A DNA stretch of 64,000 nt, from contig NZ_FQXB01000002.1 in the NCBI RefSeq assembly GCF_900129845.1, forward strand, positions 124,001 to 188,000. Direction: 5' to 3'. Below, one piece after another: positions 54,047 to 63,763 of this stretch. The position numbers and the translations under genes were made by a program. Positions within the stretch are counted from its first letter, which is position 1. The number at the start of each line of letters is the position of its first letter. The notes beneath the pieces are model-generated. The model ran no database searches, was not told the origin of the DNA, and worked only from the letters and a program-made list of their open reading frames with translations. The DNA comes from Cognatiyoonia sediminum. Lineage in GTDB: Bacteria; Pseudomonadota; Alphaproteobacteria; Rhodobacterales; Rhodobacteraceae.

Positions 54047-55009
54047 ATGACGCAATATCTCGAATTCGAAAAACCATTGGCTGAAATCGAAGGCAAGGCC
54101 GAGGAACTCCGCGCCCTCGCCCGCGAAAACGATGAAATGGATGTCGAGAAAGAGGCCGCCGCCCTCGACAAAAAAGCCGATGACCTGCTGAAATCACTCT
54201 ACGCCGATCTCACCCCATGGCGCAAATGCCAAGTTGCACGGCACCAGGATCGTCCTCATTGTCAGGACTATATCGACGCGCTGTTTACTGAATATACGCC
54301 TTTAGCTGGTGACAGAAATTTTGCCGACGACCACGCCGTGATGGGCGGCATCGCGCGCCTCGACGATAAACCAGTCATGGTGATCGGCCATGAAAAGGGC
54401 AACGACACCAAATCCCGCATCGAACGTAACTTCGGCATGGCCCGCCCTGAAGGCTACCGTAAAGCGATCCGCCTGATGGAACTGGCCGATAAATTCGGCC
54501 TGCCCGTGATCACCCTCGTCGACACCCCCGGCGCCTACCCCGGCAAAGGCGCTGAAGAACGCGGCCAATCCGAGGCCATCGCTCGGTCCACTGAGAAATG
54601 CCTCGAACTCGGCGTGCCCCTGATCAGCGTAGTGATTGGTGAAGGCGGCTCCGGCGGCGCAGTTGCTTTTGCGACGGCGAATAAAGTCGCAATGCTCGAA
54701 CACTCGATCTATTCCGTGATCAGCCCCGAAGGTTGCGCCTCGATCCTCTGGAAAGACGCAGAAAAGATGCGCGAAGCCGCCGAAGCGCTGCGTCTGACCG
54801 CGCAAGATCTCAACAAACTCGGCGTATGCGACGAAATCATCAAAGAACCCTTAGGCGGTGCACACCGCGACCGCGCAGCAACCATAGAGGCCGTCGGAAA
54901 GGCTCTGACAAAGATGCTCGGCCAACTTGATGGGAAGTCCGCCGACAAAGTGCGCGGCGACCGTCGCAAGAAATACCTCGACCTTGGGTCAAAGGGCCTC
55001 GCCGCCTAA
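54047..55009 (+). CDS. accA: Acetyl-CoA carboxylase carboxyltransferase subunit alpha
   Basis: A 320-residue Acc[81 protein letters not shown] and [16 protein letters not shown]. With AccD it transfers carboxyl to acetyl-CoA for fatty acid synthesis. GGGGCAG precedes the ATG. A small M50 gene follows 3 bases after the stop. Confidence 0.97.
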   Translation: MTQYLEFEKPLAEIEGKAEELRALARENDEMDVEKEAAALDKKADDLLKSLYADLTPWRKCQVARHQDRPHCQDYIDALFTEYTPLAGDRNFADDHAVMGGIARLDDKPVMVIGHEKGNDTKSRIERNFGMARPEGYRKAIRLMELADKFGLPVITLVDTPGAYPGKGAEERGQSEAIARSTEKCLELGVPLISVVIGEGGSGGAVAFATANKVAMLEHSIYSVISPEGCASILWKDAEKMREAAEALRLTAQDLNKLGVCDEIIKEPLGGAHRDRAATIEAVGKALTKMLGQLDGKSADKVRGDRRKKYLDLGSKGLAA

Positions 55010-55012
55010 GCG

Positions 55013-55690
55013 ATGCAAAAGGCAAAGGACCATTGGCAGCTCGGGCTCCTTCTGGTTCTAGTCTTTGCCCTTTGGTCCACCCCCGTCTCGATCCCGCTGA
55101 AAATCTTCGTCGTATTCCTGCACGAACTTTCACATGTGATCGCAACCGTCCTGACGGGCGGTGAGGTTCTCTCCTTAAGCGTTTCAGCCGATCAAGGCGG
55201 CGTCGTCTGGTCCCGTGGCGGCAATCGCTTCATCACACTTTCTGCGGGCTATCTCGGCTCGCTTCTCATCGGTTTGGCTTTGCTGCTGGGTGCACTCAAA
55301 ACAAAGATCGACAAAATCCTGATGATGGGCTGCGGCGTTGTCCTCTTGCTGGTCGCGGCGCTCTATGTCCGTGACAGTTTCGCCCTTCTCTTCACCTGCG
55401 TAACGGGCATCGCAATGATCGCAGTTGGCTATTTTCTGAGCTACGACATCAATGATCTGATCTTACGGCTCTTAGGCCTCTCCAGTATGATCTATGTGCC
55501 GTTCGACATCCTCTCCGACACGATCTTGCGCTCTGGCGCACGTTCCGACGCCCGTATGCTCGCAGAAGAGTTTGGAGGCGCAACAGTGATGTGGGGCGGT
55601 ATCTGGCTGTGTCTGAGCTTGCTCGCCATCTTCTACGCGCTCAAAATCGCGTTGAAAGAACCCAGCAACCTTACGTGGTCTCGAAACTAA
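55013..55690 (+). CDS. M50B-like membrane metalloprotease
   Basis: A 225-residue membrane protein with about six hydrophobic segments and the zinc motif HELSH (His37, Glu38, His41) in FVVFLHELSHVIATVLTGGE, then LSAGYLGSLLIGLALL and FDILSDTI. This matches the M50B peptidase family. The substrate is unknown. It starts 3 bases after accA and ends with a 4-base stop overlap with the convergent PPOX gene. Confidence 0.88.
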   Translation: MQKAKDHWQLGLLLVLVFALWSTPVSIPLKIFVVFLHELSHVIATVLTGGEVLSLSVSADQGGVVWSRGGNRFITLSAGYLGSLLIGLALLLGALKTKIDKILMMGCGVVLLLVAALYVRDSFALLFTCVTGIAMIAVGYFLSYDINDLILRLLGLSSMIYVPFDILSDTILRSGARSDARMLAEEFGGATVMWGGIWLCLSLLAIFYALKIALKEPSNLTWSRN

Positions 55691-56304
55691 TCGGCATTCC
55701 ACATGGTCTTCGCCGCGCGGGCATCCCATTCAATGTCGTAGGATTTTCCGTCGAAATCCGCCTTCATCGCGGCCAACATATCTCCAACGCTCGGTAAACC
55801 CTCAGACTGATCGCTAGCAGTCCACGTCCCCGAACGGATCAGAGCACGCGCACATTGGCTATAGACCTCGCCCACGGTGATCACGATAACGCTCCGGGGC
55901 CAGCGGCCTTTATCGTTAAACCGTGCGACCATATCCTCTGCCACAGACACCACACCGGTCCCGTTCACCCTGATCACATTGTTTGACCCAGGCACCATGA
56001 ACATCAGACTGACCCGCCCGTCGCGCACAATATTGCGCAGTGAATCCATGCGATTATTGCCGCGCCAATCTGGCATCAAGAGCGTCTTTTCATCGGCAAT
56101 CTGCACAACGGGGCCATCATCCCCACGTGGGCTGCCATCGGTGCCTTCCGGCCCCACAGTGGTCAAAATGCACAATTGCGATCGCCTGATCCAATCGGCA
56201 TAAACCGGAATGACCCGATCAGCGACTTTGATCAAAGACGCCTCGGAAGCAGTTCCATATATCGCTTCCAATTCCGCCACATCGCGAATGACGCCATCAC
56301 TCAT
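55687..56304 (-). CDS. FMN-dependent pyridoxamine 5'-phosphate oxidase-family protein
   Basis: A 205-residue PPOX-type flavoprotein (MSMEG_1061-like): YADWIRRSQLCILTTVGPEG, SPRGDDGPVVQI, LLMPDWRGNNRMDSLRNIV and SLMFMVPGSNNVIRVNG. It is not the vitamin B6 enzyme itself. The start at 56304 overlaps the plsC end by 8 bases; longer starts would run into plsC. Confidence 0.88.
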   Translation of the reverse strand: MSDGVIRDVAELEAIYGTASEASLIKVADRVIPVYADWIRRSQLCILTTVGPEGTDGSPRGDDGPVVQIADEKTLLMPDWRGNNRMDSLRNIVRDGRVSLMFMVPGSNNVIRVNGTGVVSVAEDMVARFNDKGRWPRSVIVITVGEVYSQCARALIRSGTWTASDQSEGLPSVGDMLAAMKADFDGKSYDIEWDARAAKTMWNAD

Positions 56305-57028
56305 CCGCTTTAAACCCCGCCTCAGCCGCCAAAGCATCGGACCGAGTTTCGATCCGCTCTTCCAATACTTCAAGGTATTCTGCTGTCGTCAGCCCCGGCT
56401 GGATCGGCTCCAAAAACTCAACAACTGCCAAACCCGGCTTGCGATAGAACCCACGCTTGGGCCAAAACACACCGACATTCGCCGCGACCGGCACGCAGGG
56501 CTGCTGCAATTCTTTGTAAAGCGCGGCCGTCCCAACCTTATAAGGCGCCTTCACGCCCGGCGGGATGCGCGTACCTTGCGGATAGATAATCAACTGTCCA
56601 CCCTGCGCGCGGCCTGCTTCGACGTCAGCCAACATCTTGCGAATTGCCTGCCCACGCTTACCGCGATCGACCGGAATACAGCCAATCCGAAGCCCGTATT
56701 GCCCAATGATCGGCGCATACTTCAAAATGCTCTTCATAATGAACTTGCCGCGCGGGATGGATCCGAAAATCATCAACACATCGAGAAAGGATTGATGCTT
56801 GGCGGCGATCATCACCTCACCTATGGGCGGCTCCCCCCGAACTTCAGTCTTGAGCCCGATCATCCAAGACGCGGACCACCGGACATAGCGGCAATAGGTA
56901 TGACAGGCTTTCAACGCACCATCCCGCGTGAGCAACGCATAAGGAAGGTAGACAATCCCCAAAACCAGCATCGCGAGATACATCGATGCGTTGAAAATAA
57001 TCGATCTGATCAATTGGATCACATACAT
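56297..57028 (-). CDS. plsC: 1-acyl-sn-glycerol-3-phosphate acyltransferase
   Basis: A 243-residue PlsC: an N-terminal membrane helix, the HX4D catalytic motif in AAKHQSFLD (His78, Asp83), GCIPVDRGKRGQAIRKM and YPQGTRIPPG (the usual FPEGTR form is changed at two positions). It acylates lysophosphatidate at the inner membrane. The longer upstream frame lies in ftsX, so ATG 57028 is used; it overlaps the ftsX stop (TGATG). Confidence 0.93.
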   Translation of the reverse strand: MYVIQLIRSIIFNASMYLAMLVLGIVYLPYALLTRDGALKACHTYCRYVRWSASWMIGLKTEVRGEPPIGEVMIAAKHQSFLDVLMIFGSIPRGKFIMKSILKYAPIIGQYGLRIGCIPVDRGKRGQAIRKMLADVEAGRAQGGQLIIYPQGTRIPPGVKAPYKVGTAALYKELQQPCVPVAANVGVFWPKRGFYRKPGLAVVEFLEPIQPGLTTAEYLEVLEERIETRSDALAAEAGFKADE

Positions 57029-57933
57029 CAGGACTGCTCCCTCAAAACCCTCAATGCGGCAGCGCGTGTGGCGAAAAAGGCGACGACCCCGATCAAAACG
57101 GGAATGGCCAACAACCAAAGCCATTCTATCCCGCGAAAGCCCAAACCGGTCAAGAAACCGCCAGTCGTGTCCGCCGACGGCAGGGTCAATATCGCGACAC
57201 CTGCCAAGATGGCACCAATCAACGCGCCTGCCAAAGCCCGCAGGGTAAAGCGTCGCACAAACGCACGCGCAATATAACCATCCTCAGCCCCAACAAGCCG
57301 CATCACACGGATCACCTGCGCATTCGCCGCCAAGGCCGATTGCGCAGCCAGTGTGATCATCGTGCCTGTTGCACCAATGATCAAAGCAATCGCAATCCAT
57401 CCCAGCAGCCGCAACCGCGACGCCGCATCAACCAAAGGCTCCCGCCAACGCGTGTGATCGTCCAATATCGCGCCCGGTACCTCTGCCTGCAAACGCGCGC
57501 GCAGGCCAGTCGTATCAAAGCCGTCGGAAGTCTCAACAACCTCGATCAATCGCGGGATCGGCAGCCGATCCACCGGCAAATCAGGCCCAAACCACGGCGC
57601 AAGTAACTCGCGCTGCTCAGCGTCCGTCAACGCCCTCGCCGATGCCACACCGGGCGTCGTCTCCAACACCCGCAACGCCGCTGCGACCTGCGCCTCTGCC
57701 TGCTCAGCAGGGGCTGAAATACGAATGGTCGAGGTTTGCGCCAACTCAGACGCCCATTGATCCGCTAAGCGATCCGTCGCCAAAGACAGCGCCAAAGCAA
57801 ACACCGATAGAAACGCCATCGCCGCAGCCGTAAACACCGTCAAACGCGCAGTAAAGCCGGTTGGTGGCACTGACCGTTCCGCCTCTGGATCACCGATCAC
57901 CATGCCGGTTGCTTCAGAGATCAACCGCTTCAC
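57028..57933 (-). CDS. ftsX: Cell division protein FtsX
   Basis: A 301-residue ABC permease of the FtsX type: one membrane helix at about 29-50, a periplasmic domain (residues about 55-170) and three more helices with GWIAIALIIGATGTMITLAA, RVMRLVGAEDGYIARAFVRR and a C-terminal pair. With FtsE it controls peptidoglycan hydrolases at the septum. It overlaps ftsE by 4 bases. Confidence 0.93.
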   Translation of the reverse strand: MKRLISEATGMVIGDPEAERSVPPTGFTARLTVFTAAAMAFLSVFALALSLATDRLADQWASELAQTSTIRISAPAEQAEAQVAAALRVLETTPGVASARALTDAEQRELLAPWFGPDLPVDRLPIPRLIEVVETSDGFDTTGLRARLQAEVPGAILDDHTRWREPLVDAASRLRLLGWIAIALIIGATGTMITLAAQSALAANAQVIRVMRLVGAEDGYIARAFVRRFTLRALAGALIGAILAGVAILTLPSADTTGGFLTGLGFRGIEWLWLLAIPVLIGVVAFFATRAAALRVLREQS

Positions 57934-58604
57934 AGCTCTGCCCCCGCTTGCTGCAACTGCCGATCTTTCAAACGCAACACCCGCGAACTCACCTGCGATT
58001 TCGCCGCCCGGATCAAGTTCAAATCATGGGTCGCAACCAAAATTGTCTTGCCCATCTTGTTGAGTTCAATCAGCAAAGACAGCAGCCTTTGGGACATCTC
58101 CCAATCAATATTGCCCGTTGGTTCATCCGCGATAATCACATCCGGCGACATAATGACCGCCCGCGCCAAAGCGGCGCGCTGCCGTTCGCCGCCCGACAAT
58201 TGCGGCGGCAATTGATCCGCCTGCCTGCGCAATCCGACCCAGGCCAACAGATCATCCAAATCCGCACTGAACGCGCTCGACCGCCCCGACACTGTCAACG
58301 GCAGCGCCACGTTGTCGCGCATCGTCAAATGATCCAAAAACTGACAATCCTGATGCACAACACCAATGCGGCGGCGCATCATCGCAACCTGATCTCGATC
58401 CAACCGCGCGGCATCTTGTTCAAACAGCATCACATGCCCAGAGGTCGCCAAAAGCTCCCCATAACACAGCTTCAAAAGCGTGGTTTTTCCCGCGCCAGAC
58501 GGTCCTGTCAGAAAGTGGAATGATCCCGGTGCCAGTTTCAGCGACAGCCCAGAGAATAACTCCGCCCCGCCGTAACTGTAGGCAACGTCTTCCAATTCGA
58601 TCAC
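57930..58604 (-). CDS. ftsE: Cell division ATP-binding protein FtsE
   Basis: A 224-residue ABC ATPase: Walker A GPSGAGKTTLLKLCYGE (about 34-50), Q-loop VVHQDCQFLDHLT, signature LSGGERQRAALARA, Walker B VIIADEPTGNID and H-switch THDLNL. It is the first gene of an ftsE-ftsX-plsC-PPOX run, divergent from the zinc-ribbon gene. Confidence 0.95.
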   Translation of the reverse strand: MIELEDVAYSYGGAELFSGLSLKLAPGSFHFLTGPSGAGKTTLLKLCYGELLATSGHVMLFEQDAARLDRDQVAMMRRRIGVVHQDCQFLDHLTMRDNVALPLTVSGRSSAFSADLDDLLAWVGLRRQADQLPPQLSGGERQRAALARAVIMSPDVIIADEPTGNIDWEMSQRLLSLLIELNKMGKTILVATHDLNLIRAAKSQVSSRVLRLKDRQLQQAGAEL

Positions 58605-58759
58605 GGCGGCTCCCTCGCTGGATCAGCGTTCGGGTCCGTTTTGCCTAAATTTGCAACAGGTTACAATGATCTCCAGACGGGAACACGCATCCAATATTGC
58701 GTTTGACCCAACCAATGGTAAGTATTTCCCAAGCTTGGGGAACGGCAGAGGATCATCAA

Positions 58760-59647
58760 ATGCGTTTGGTTTGCCCAAATTGTGGTGCGCAATACGAAGT
58801 TGCGGATGACGTCATCCCTGAAAGTGGACGCGACGTGCAGTGCTCGAACTGTGGTCACACGTGGTTCGAGCAAAAGGAAGGCGCGCCCGTTCAGGATGAG
58901 GTAGAAATGCCCGTTCCAGCGCATCAAGAACTGGAACCAGAGCCTCAGCCAGAACCGGAGCCAGCGCCCGAACCAGAAATGGAAGAGGTTGAAGAACCAG
59001 CGCCTGCTGCTGAACCAGCACCGTCTGACCTTGACCCAACCGTCGCAGAGATCCTTCAACAAGAGGCAGATCGCGAAGAAGCCGCGCGCGCCGCTGAACG
59101 CGGTGCCGCCATCGAAAGCCAGACCGAAATGGGTCTGGATGAAGCGGCAGAAGCCCAGCGCGAACAAGAATCCAAAGAACGCATCGCCAAAATCAAAGGC
59201 GAAGAGGCAGAGGCGAACATCGCCGCCGTCGCCGCAGCCGCAGCGGCGTCCCGCAAGGAAATGCTGCCAGATATTGAAGAGATCAACTCAACATTGCGGT
59301 CGAGCGAAGAACGCGGCGAAACCGTCGATCCAGAACCAGAAGTCATTGAAGAAGCCAAAAAACGTGGGTTCAAAGCTGGCTTCATGACCGTGATCTTGAT
59401 CCTGCTTATCCTGCTGATTGTCTACATGCTTGCAGATTGGATCATCAGCGCTCTGCCAGCGGCGGAAGGGCCGTTAAATTCCTACACCGACATCGTCGAT
59501 GAAGGCCGGCTCTGGCTTGACGGGCAGGTCGAGGCGCTAAGGGACTCAATGCAGTCCGCCGTGGACGAAACCGTACCACCTGACGCCACCGACACGACGG
59601 TCGAACCGACTGAGACCGACGATACGACAGCGACAGAAAGCAATTAG
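58760..59647 (+). CDS. Zinc-ribbon membrane protein (MJ0042-type domain)
   Basis: A 295-residue protein. The N-terminal zinc ribbon has CPNC (Cys5, Cys8) and CSNC (Cys28, Cys31) in the MJ0042/zinc_ribbon_5 pattern. Residues about 40-90 are rich in Pro, Glu and Ala (EPEPQPEPEPAPEPE), then a charged helical part and one membrane helix (about 208-230, FMTVILILLILLIVYMLADW). This layout is common in Rhodobacterales next to ftsE, but the function is not known. ATG 58760 has AGAGGA upstream. Confidence 0.85.
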   Translation: MRLVCPNCGAQYEVADDVIPESGRDVQCSNCGHTWFEQKEGAPVQDEVEMPVPAHQELEPEPQPEPEPAPEPEMEEVEEPAPAAEPAPSDLDPTVAEILQQEADREEAARAAERGAAIESQTEMGLDEAAEAQREQESKERIAKIKGEEAEANIAAVAAAAAASRKEMLPDIEEINSTLRSSEERGETVDPEPEVIEEAKKRGFKAGFMTVILILLILLIVYMLADWIISALPAAEGPLNSYTDIVDEGRLWLDGQVEALRDSMQSAVDETVPPDATDTTVEPTETDDTTATESN

Positions 59648-59656
59648 AGCTTTGAG

Positions 59657-62290
59657 CTAGAACCGATCTAGCAACCTTTTAAGATAATCCCGTTCGACCT
59701 CCGGTCGGGATTGCTCGCCTGATCTGCGGCGTATCTCACCAAGCAATTCATCCGCCCTGCGATAGACGTCCTCGCCATTCAGCAGGTTCTCATCGGTGCC
59801 AAACTGCCCCGAATTACCCACTTCCCGACCCAAAGGATCAGTCCGGTTCGGCTGCGTGCGCCCTGTTGCGTCACCCTGCTGGTTGCCTTGCCCAGGTTCC
59901 GTATTCTCGTTTTGAGCCAGCGCCTCACGCAAAGATCTCATCCCATTGCGCAGCGCATTCATCGCTTCGGCCTGTCGGTCAATGGCTTCCGCCAAGTCGC
60001 CTTCCCGCAGCGCCTCTTCGGCTCCGTCCATTGCCCCCTCGGCCTGCTCTAAGGAGCGGCGCGCAAATTCCCCGGCTTCACCCTCTAGGTTCGGCAAAAC
60101 CCGCTGCTGACGCTCCAATTCGTCGCGCAAAGCCTGCTGGCGATCCGCCAATGACTGCTCATCGCCACCTTGGCCGCTGTTGTCCGCACGCCCGCTGCCT
60201 TGACCCTCGCCATTTTGGTTCTGCTGGCCAAACTGATCACCCGCTTCCCCTTCTTGGCCAGAGCCGGTTTGACCGTTCTGCTGCCCCGGCTGCAACTGAC
60301 CTTGCTCGCGCCCTTGCTGCTGCCCCGGCTGTTGGCCGCTCTGCTGCTGCCCTTGCTGGCCCTGCTGCCCGCGGTTGGTCTCTTCTTGCAGATCGCGGAA
60401 CGCATCGTCTGATAGCTCTTCCTGCTCTCGCAACGTATCTGCCAAGTCCTGCATGGATTGCTGGCCCGGCGTGAGCGGTCCGCCCTCGCCCCCTTGGCCT
60501 TGCGTGATCTGCAAATTCTCCATCAGCTGATTGAGCTGTTCCATCAGCTGCTGCGCCTCAGCCATCCGGCCTTCTTGCATCAGCTCTTCGATGCGATCCA
60601 TCAGGGCCTGCAACTCATCCTGCGTGAATTCCATCGAATTCTCGGAGGTCTGCGGCTGGTCCGTGTTGTTCTGGTTCGGATCCATCTGATCGGCGAGCAT
60701 TTGCATATACTCGTTTGTTGCCTCACGCAGCTCATTCATCAGCTCCGCGATTTCCTCATCAGACGCCCCATTGCGCATCGCTTCCGACAACCGTTCCTGC
60801 GCCCGTCGCAACCGTTCGCGTGCGTCGGCCAAAGTGCCCTCTTCAAGCTGGATCGCCAAATCCCACAAGGCTTGCACGATTTCATCACGGTTTTCGTCGG
60901 TGAAACCGTTCTCAACAAAGGTATCCAGCCGCCGCGTGATCGCGCGCATCCGCAGGAACGTCACCTCGTTCGAAAACAGACCCTCAGGCCGATGCGCAAT
61001 CGCCTTCATGATCTGAACAACACGTTTCCCATTGTCCTTTGACCACAACAAATCGCGCCGCTGCTCAATGATCGCCCGTGCGAATGGTTGGAAGAACCGC
61101 CGACCCGGCAAAATGATCCGCTCCGGTTCCGTTACGCCCATCTGCTCAGCCTCATCCTGCACAGACAAGGTGATCGTCACCGGCAGGTTCGCAAACGGGT
61201 GCTCACTAAAGTCATCAATCAGCAATTCTTCAAAGTCGCTACGATCCCCGCTAAAGGGCATCGGTAAATCGATCACCACCGGTCCACGCGCCTCAGGCGC
61301 GATCGCCAGCCCGTGACGACGATCAACCGCCCCTAAGTCCAAAGCGATCTCGGCCGTCCCTGAAACTACACCATAGTCATCTTCCGCCCGGAACGGCTGG
61401 CTCATCTCTCCCAAAGCGTCCGCCTCAATCGGGCCGGTGAGTTCCACAAAGGGAGGCTGATCTTCAATCACATTGACCGCCCAAGCCGCACCGTTCTCGC
61501 CCTCAATCGCAATCTCACCCGATTGGGCCACGACAAATTCCTGCTGCGCATCAGATGCCGCGCCAAGATCCTCTGTCCGGCCCGACACCGTCTCGGCCAC
61601 GGTCAGCGCGCCAACTTCACCATAAAGGCGCAAGGCAATCTCTGACCCCACAGGCACCGGCAACGGCCCCGGCGGAATGTCATTTAGATAAAGCGTCGGC
61701 TTGCCAGTATAGGCCGGCGGGGTCACCCAGCCTTCCCACACAGGGCCCGCCGCCAAATTTGGCCCATCGGTCGAAAGGCTTTCACCTACCGTGGTAATCC
61801 GAAACAGCGATCCGAACGTCAACGCACAGACAAAGAACAATAACGCGATAAAGCGCAGCCCGTAGGGATCACGATCCGCGACTCGCAAATCTGGCTCAAC
61901 CGCCGCCGCGTCCTTTGTCCGCTCCGCCATCCGCGCCATATGCGCCTGCCAAACAGCCTCTGACGCCGCATCACCAGAGCCAATCGCCTGACTGTCCGCC
62001 ACAGCCGCAATTGGACGCCCCGGTAAGGCCGCATCGACCTTATCAACAGCCTCTTGCCGCGACGGCCATTTGAATTGCCGAATGCCCCAAACCAAAGCAC
62101 CAACAAGGGCCAAAAAAACGACAACAAAGAAGGTCCAAAGACCCTCCAATGACATGGTCTCATGCCAGCCGAACAAAATCGGGGCGAGGCCGACGAAAAT
62201 CACCGACCAAAGCGGCCAAAACGCCCGCACCACCTGCTCGGCCATCATGCCGAAACGGGTCAACGCGACAGGGCGCTTTAAGTGCTGCAT
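59657..62290 (-). CDS. TIGR02302/DUF4175 family membrane protein
   Basis: An 877-residue protein. Membrane helices lie near the N-terminus (about residues 27-43, 50-70) and at about 148-166. A periplasmic region follows, then long charged helices (DERLSEAMRNG-like segments about 480-560) and a Gln/Gly-rich stretch at about 610-710 (many GQQ repeats). The C-terminal part returns to helices (LEQAEGAMDGAEEALREGDL). This is the TIGR02302/DUF4175 family of alphaproteobacteria. Function unknown. It lies just after lysA on the same strand. Confidence 0.9.
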   Translation of the reverse strand: MQHLKRPVALTRFGMMAEQVVRAFWPLWSVIFVGLAPILFGWHETMSLEGLWTFFVVVFLALVGALVWGIRQFKWPSRQEAVDKVDAALPGRPIAAVADSQAIGSGDAASEAVWQAHMARMAERTKDAAAVEPDLRVADRDPYGLRFIALLFFVCALTFGSLFRITTVGESLSTDGPNLAAGPVWEGWVTPPAYTGKPTLYLNDIPPGPLPVPVGSEIALRLYGEVGALTVAETVSGRTEDLGAASDAQQEFVVAQSGEIAIEGENGAAWAVNVIEDQPPFVELTGPIEADALGEMSQPFRAEDDYGVVSGTAEIALDLGAVDRRHGLAIAPEARGPVVIDLPMPFSGDRSDFEELLIDDFSEHPFANLPVTITLSVQDEAEQMGVTEPERIILPGRRFFQPFARAIIEQRRDLLWSKDNGKRVVQIMKAIAHRPEGLFSNEVTFLRMRAITRRLDTFVENGFTDENRDEIVQALWDLAIQLEEGTLADARERLRRAQERLSEAMRNGASDEEIAELMNELREATNEYMQMLADQMDPNQNNTDQPQTSENSMEFTQDELQALMDRIEELMQEGRMAEAQQLMEQLNQLMENLQITQGQGGEGGPLTPGQQSMQDLADTLREQEELSDDAFRDLQEETNRGQQGQQGQQQSGQQPGQQQGREQGQLQPGQQNGQTGSGQEGEAGDQFGQQNQNGEGQGSGRADNSGQGGDEQSLADRQQALRDELERQQRVLPNLEGEAGEFARRSLEQAEGAMDGAEEALREGDLAEAIDRQAEAMNALRNGMRSLREALAQNENTEPGQGNQQGDATGRTQPNRTDPLGREVGNSGQFGTDENLLNGEDVYRRADELLGEIRRRSGEQSRPEVERDYLKRLLDRF

Positions 62291-62338
62291 CTGATCAGGA
62301 TGCTGGGTCAGGAAATCTCTCCACTCAGGGCCAGTGAA

Positions 62339-63604
62339 TCATAGCCACTCTGGTAAGGTATCCCGAGCAATCATTTCGTCAAAGGTCGGACGTGGGCGAA
62401 TAACCGCAAATTGATCACCATGAACCAAAACCTCTGGGATCAATGGCCGCGAGTTATATTCCGACGCCATCACCGCGCCATAGGCTCCCGCCGAGCGGAA
62501 GGCGATCAGATCATCCGATTCAACAGCCGCCATGGTCCGGCCCTTGGCAAAAGTGTCCCCGCTTTCGCAGACAGGCCCAACAATGTCATAGGTCGCAGGT
62601 TCCGCCCCGACCTCTGGCTCAACCACCGGCACAATATCATGATGCGCCTCATACATCGCAGGACGGATGAGATCATTCATCGCACCATCGATGATCAGGA
62701 ACTTCCGATCCTCACCCTCTTTGACGTAAATCACCTTGCTGACCATCAGCCCCGCGTTGCCGGAAATCAGCCGCCCCGGCTCTATCTCCACCTCGCAACC
62801 CAGATGCCCCACCGTGCGCTTGATCAGCGCACCGTAATCCATCGGCAATGGCGGTGCTTCATTCGAGCGGGCATAAGGAATGCCCAAACCGCCGCCCAAA
62901 TCTAGACGCGTGATCTCATGACCATCCGCGCGCAGAACCTCAGTCAACTCCGCGACCTTCTGATAGGCCAGCTCAAACGGTTCCAATTCGGTCAGTTGAG
63001 ACCCGATATGCACATCGATCCCGATCACCTTCAGCCCGGGAAGCTCCGCCGCCATCGCGTAAACCTCACGCGCGCGACTGATCGGGATGCCAAACTTATT
63101 CTCTGACTTCCCTGTCGCGATCTTGGCATGCGTCTTGGCATCCACATCAGGATTCACCCGCACCGTGATCGGGGTCACGACTCCCAACTCGCTCGCCACG
63201 CGACTGAGGACCAACATCTCTGGCTCGCTCTCGACATTGAACTGCCGAATGCCGCCTTCCAGCGCGATCCGCATCTCTTCGGCGGTCTTGCCGACGCCAG
63301 AAAACACGATCTTCTCACCGGGAACTCCAGCCGCTTTCGCCCGCATGTATTCCCCGACGGAGACCACATCCATACCTGCGCCAGCGTCTGCCAAGACCTT
63401 CAAAACCGCCTGATTGCTTAACGACTTCATCGCAAAACAAACAAGATGATCGAGACCCTCTAGAGCGTCATCAAACAGTTTGAAATGCCGCTGCAACGTC
63501 GCCGTGGAGTAGACATAGAACGGAGTCCCGACTGCCGCGGCAATCTCCGCCACGGGCACGTCTTCGGCATGCAAAACGCCGTTTCGATATAAGAAATGGT
63601 CCAA
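62339..63604 (-). CDS. lysA: Diaminopimelate decarboxylase
   Basis: A 421-residue LysA: DHFLYRNGVLHAEDVPV, CFAMKSLSNQAVL with the PLP Lys, GVGKTAEEMRIAL, IDVHIGSQLTEL, LDLGGGLGIPY, GPVCESGDTFAKG (active-site Cys) and GAYGAVMASEYNSRP. It makes lysine from meso-diaminopimelate. I chose a TTG start at 63604 with GGAGA 9 bases upstream. The upstream ATG at 63712 falls next to the previous gene's terminator and would add 36 unconserved residues. Confidence 0.93.
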   Translation of the reverse strand: MDHFLYRNGVLHAEDVPVAEIAAAVGTPFYVYSTATLQRHFKLFDDALEGLDHLVCFAMKSLSNQAVLKVLADAGAGMDVVSVGEYMRAKAAGVPGEKIVFSGVGKTAEEMRIALEGGIRQFNVESEPEMLVLSRVASELGVVTPITVRVNPDVDAKTHAKIATGKSENKFGIPISRAREVYAMAAELPGLKVIGIDVHIGSQLTELEPFELAYQKVAELTEVLRADGHEITRLDLGGGLGIPYARSNEAPPLPMDYGALIKRTVGHLGCEVEIEPGRLISGNAGLMVSKVIYVKEGEDRKFLIIDGAMNDLIRPAMYEAHHDIVPVVEPEVGAEPATYDIVGPVCESGDTFAKGRTMAAVESDDLIAFRSAGAYGAVMASEYNSRPLIPEVLVHGDQFAVIRPRPTFDEMIARDTLPEWL

Positions 63605-63708
63605 AGATACTGTCTCCGCGTCTTTCTGCCGGACCACATAACAGATCAGATCGAAACACCAACCCTTGTTAGGGCCGAATTCGAACCGCAATTGCTTGCC
63701 CTCAAGAA

Positions 63709-63736
63709 ACAAAAAGCCCGACCAATGGCCGGGCTT
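63709..63736 (-). terminator. Intrinsic terminator of the surface-protein gene
   Basis: On the minus strand AAGCCCG and CGGGCTT form a stem around an inner GGCC/loop region and are followed by TTTTT. It lies about 30 bases after the stop of the truncated gene. Confidence 0.8.
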
Positions 63737-63763
63737 AAGGAATTCTTTGCTATCTATCCCAGA

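Noticed and set aside
60240-60400. Short tandem-like repeats in the Gln-rich region
   Set aside because: They encode the low-complexity GQQ stretch of the DUF4175 protein. No independent DNA element is evident.
63605-63712. Upstream extension of lysA to an ATG at 63712
   Set aside because: It would begin at the terminator of the neighbouring gene and add residues not seen in LysA. TTG 63604 has a proper ribosome site and the usual family N-terminus.
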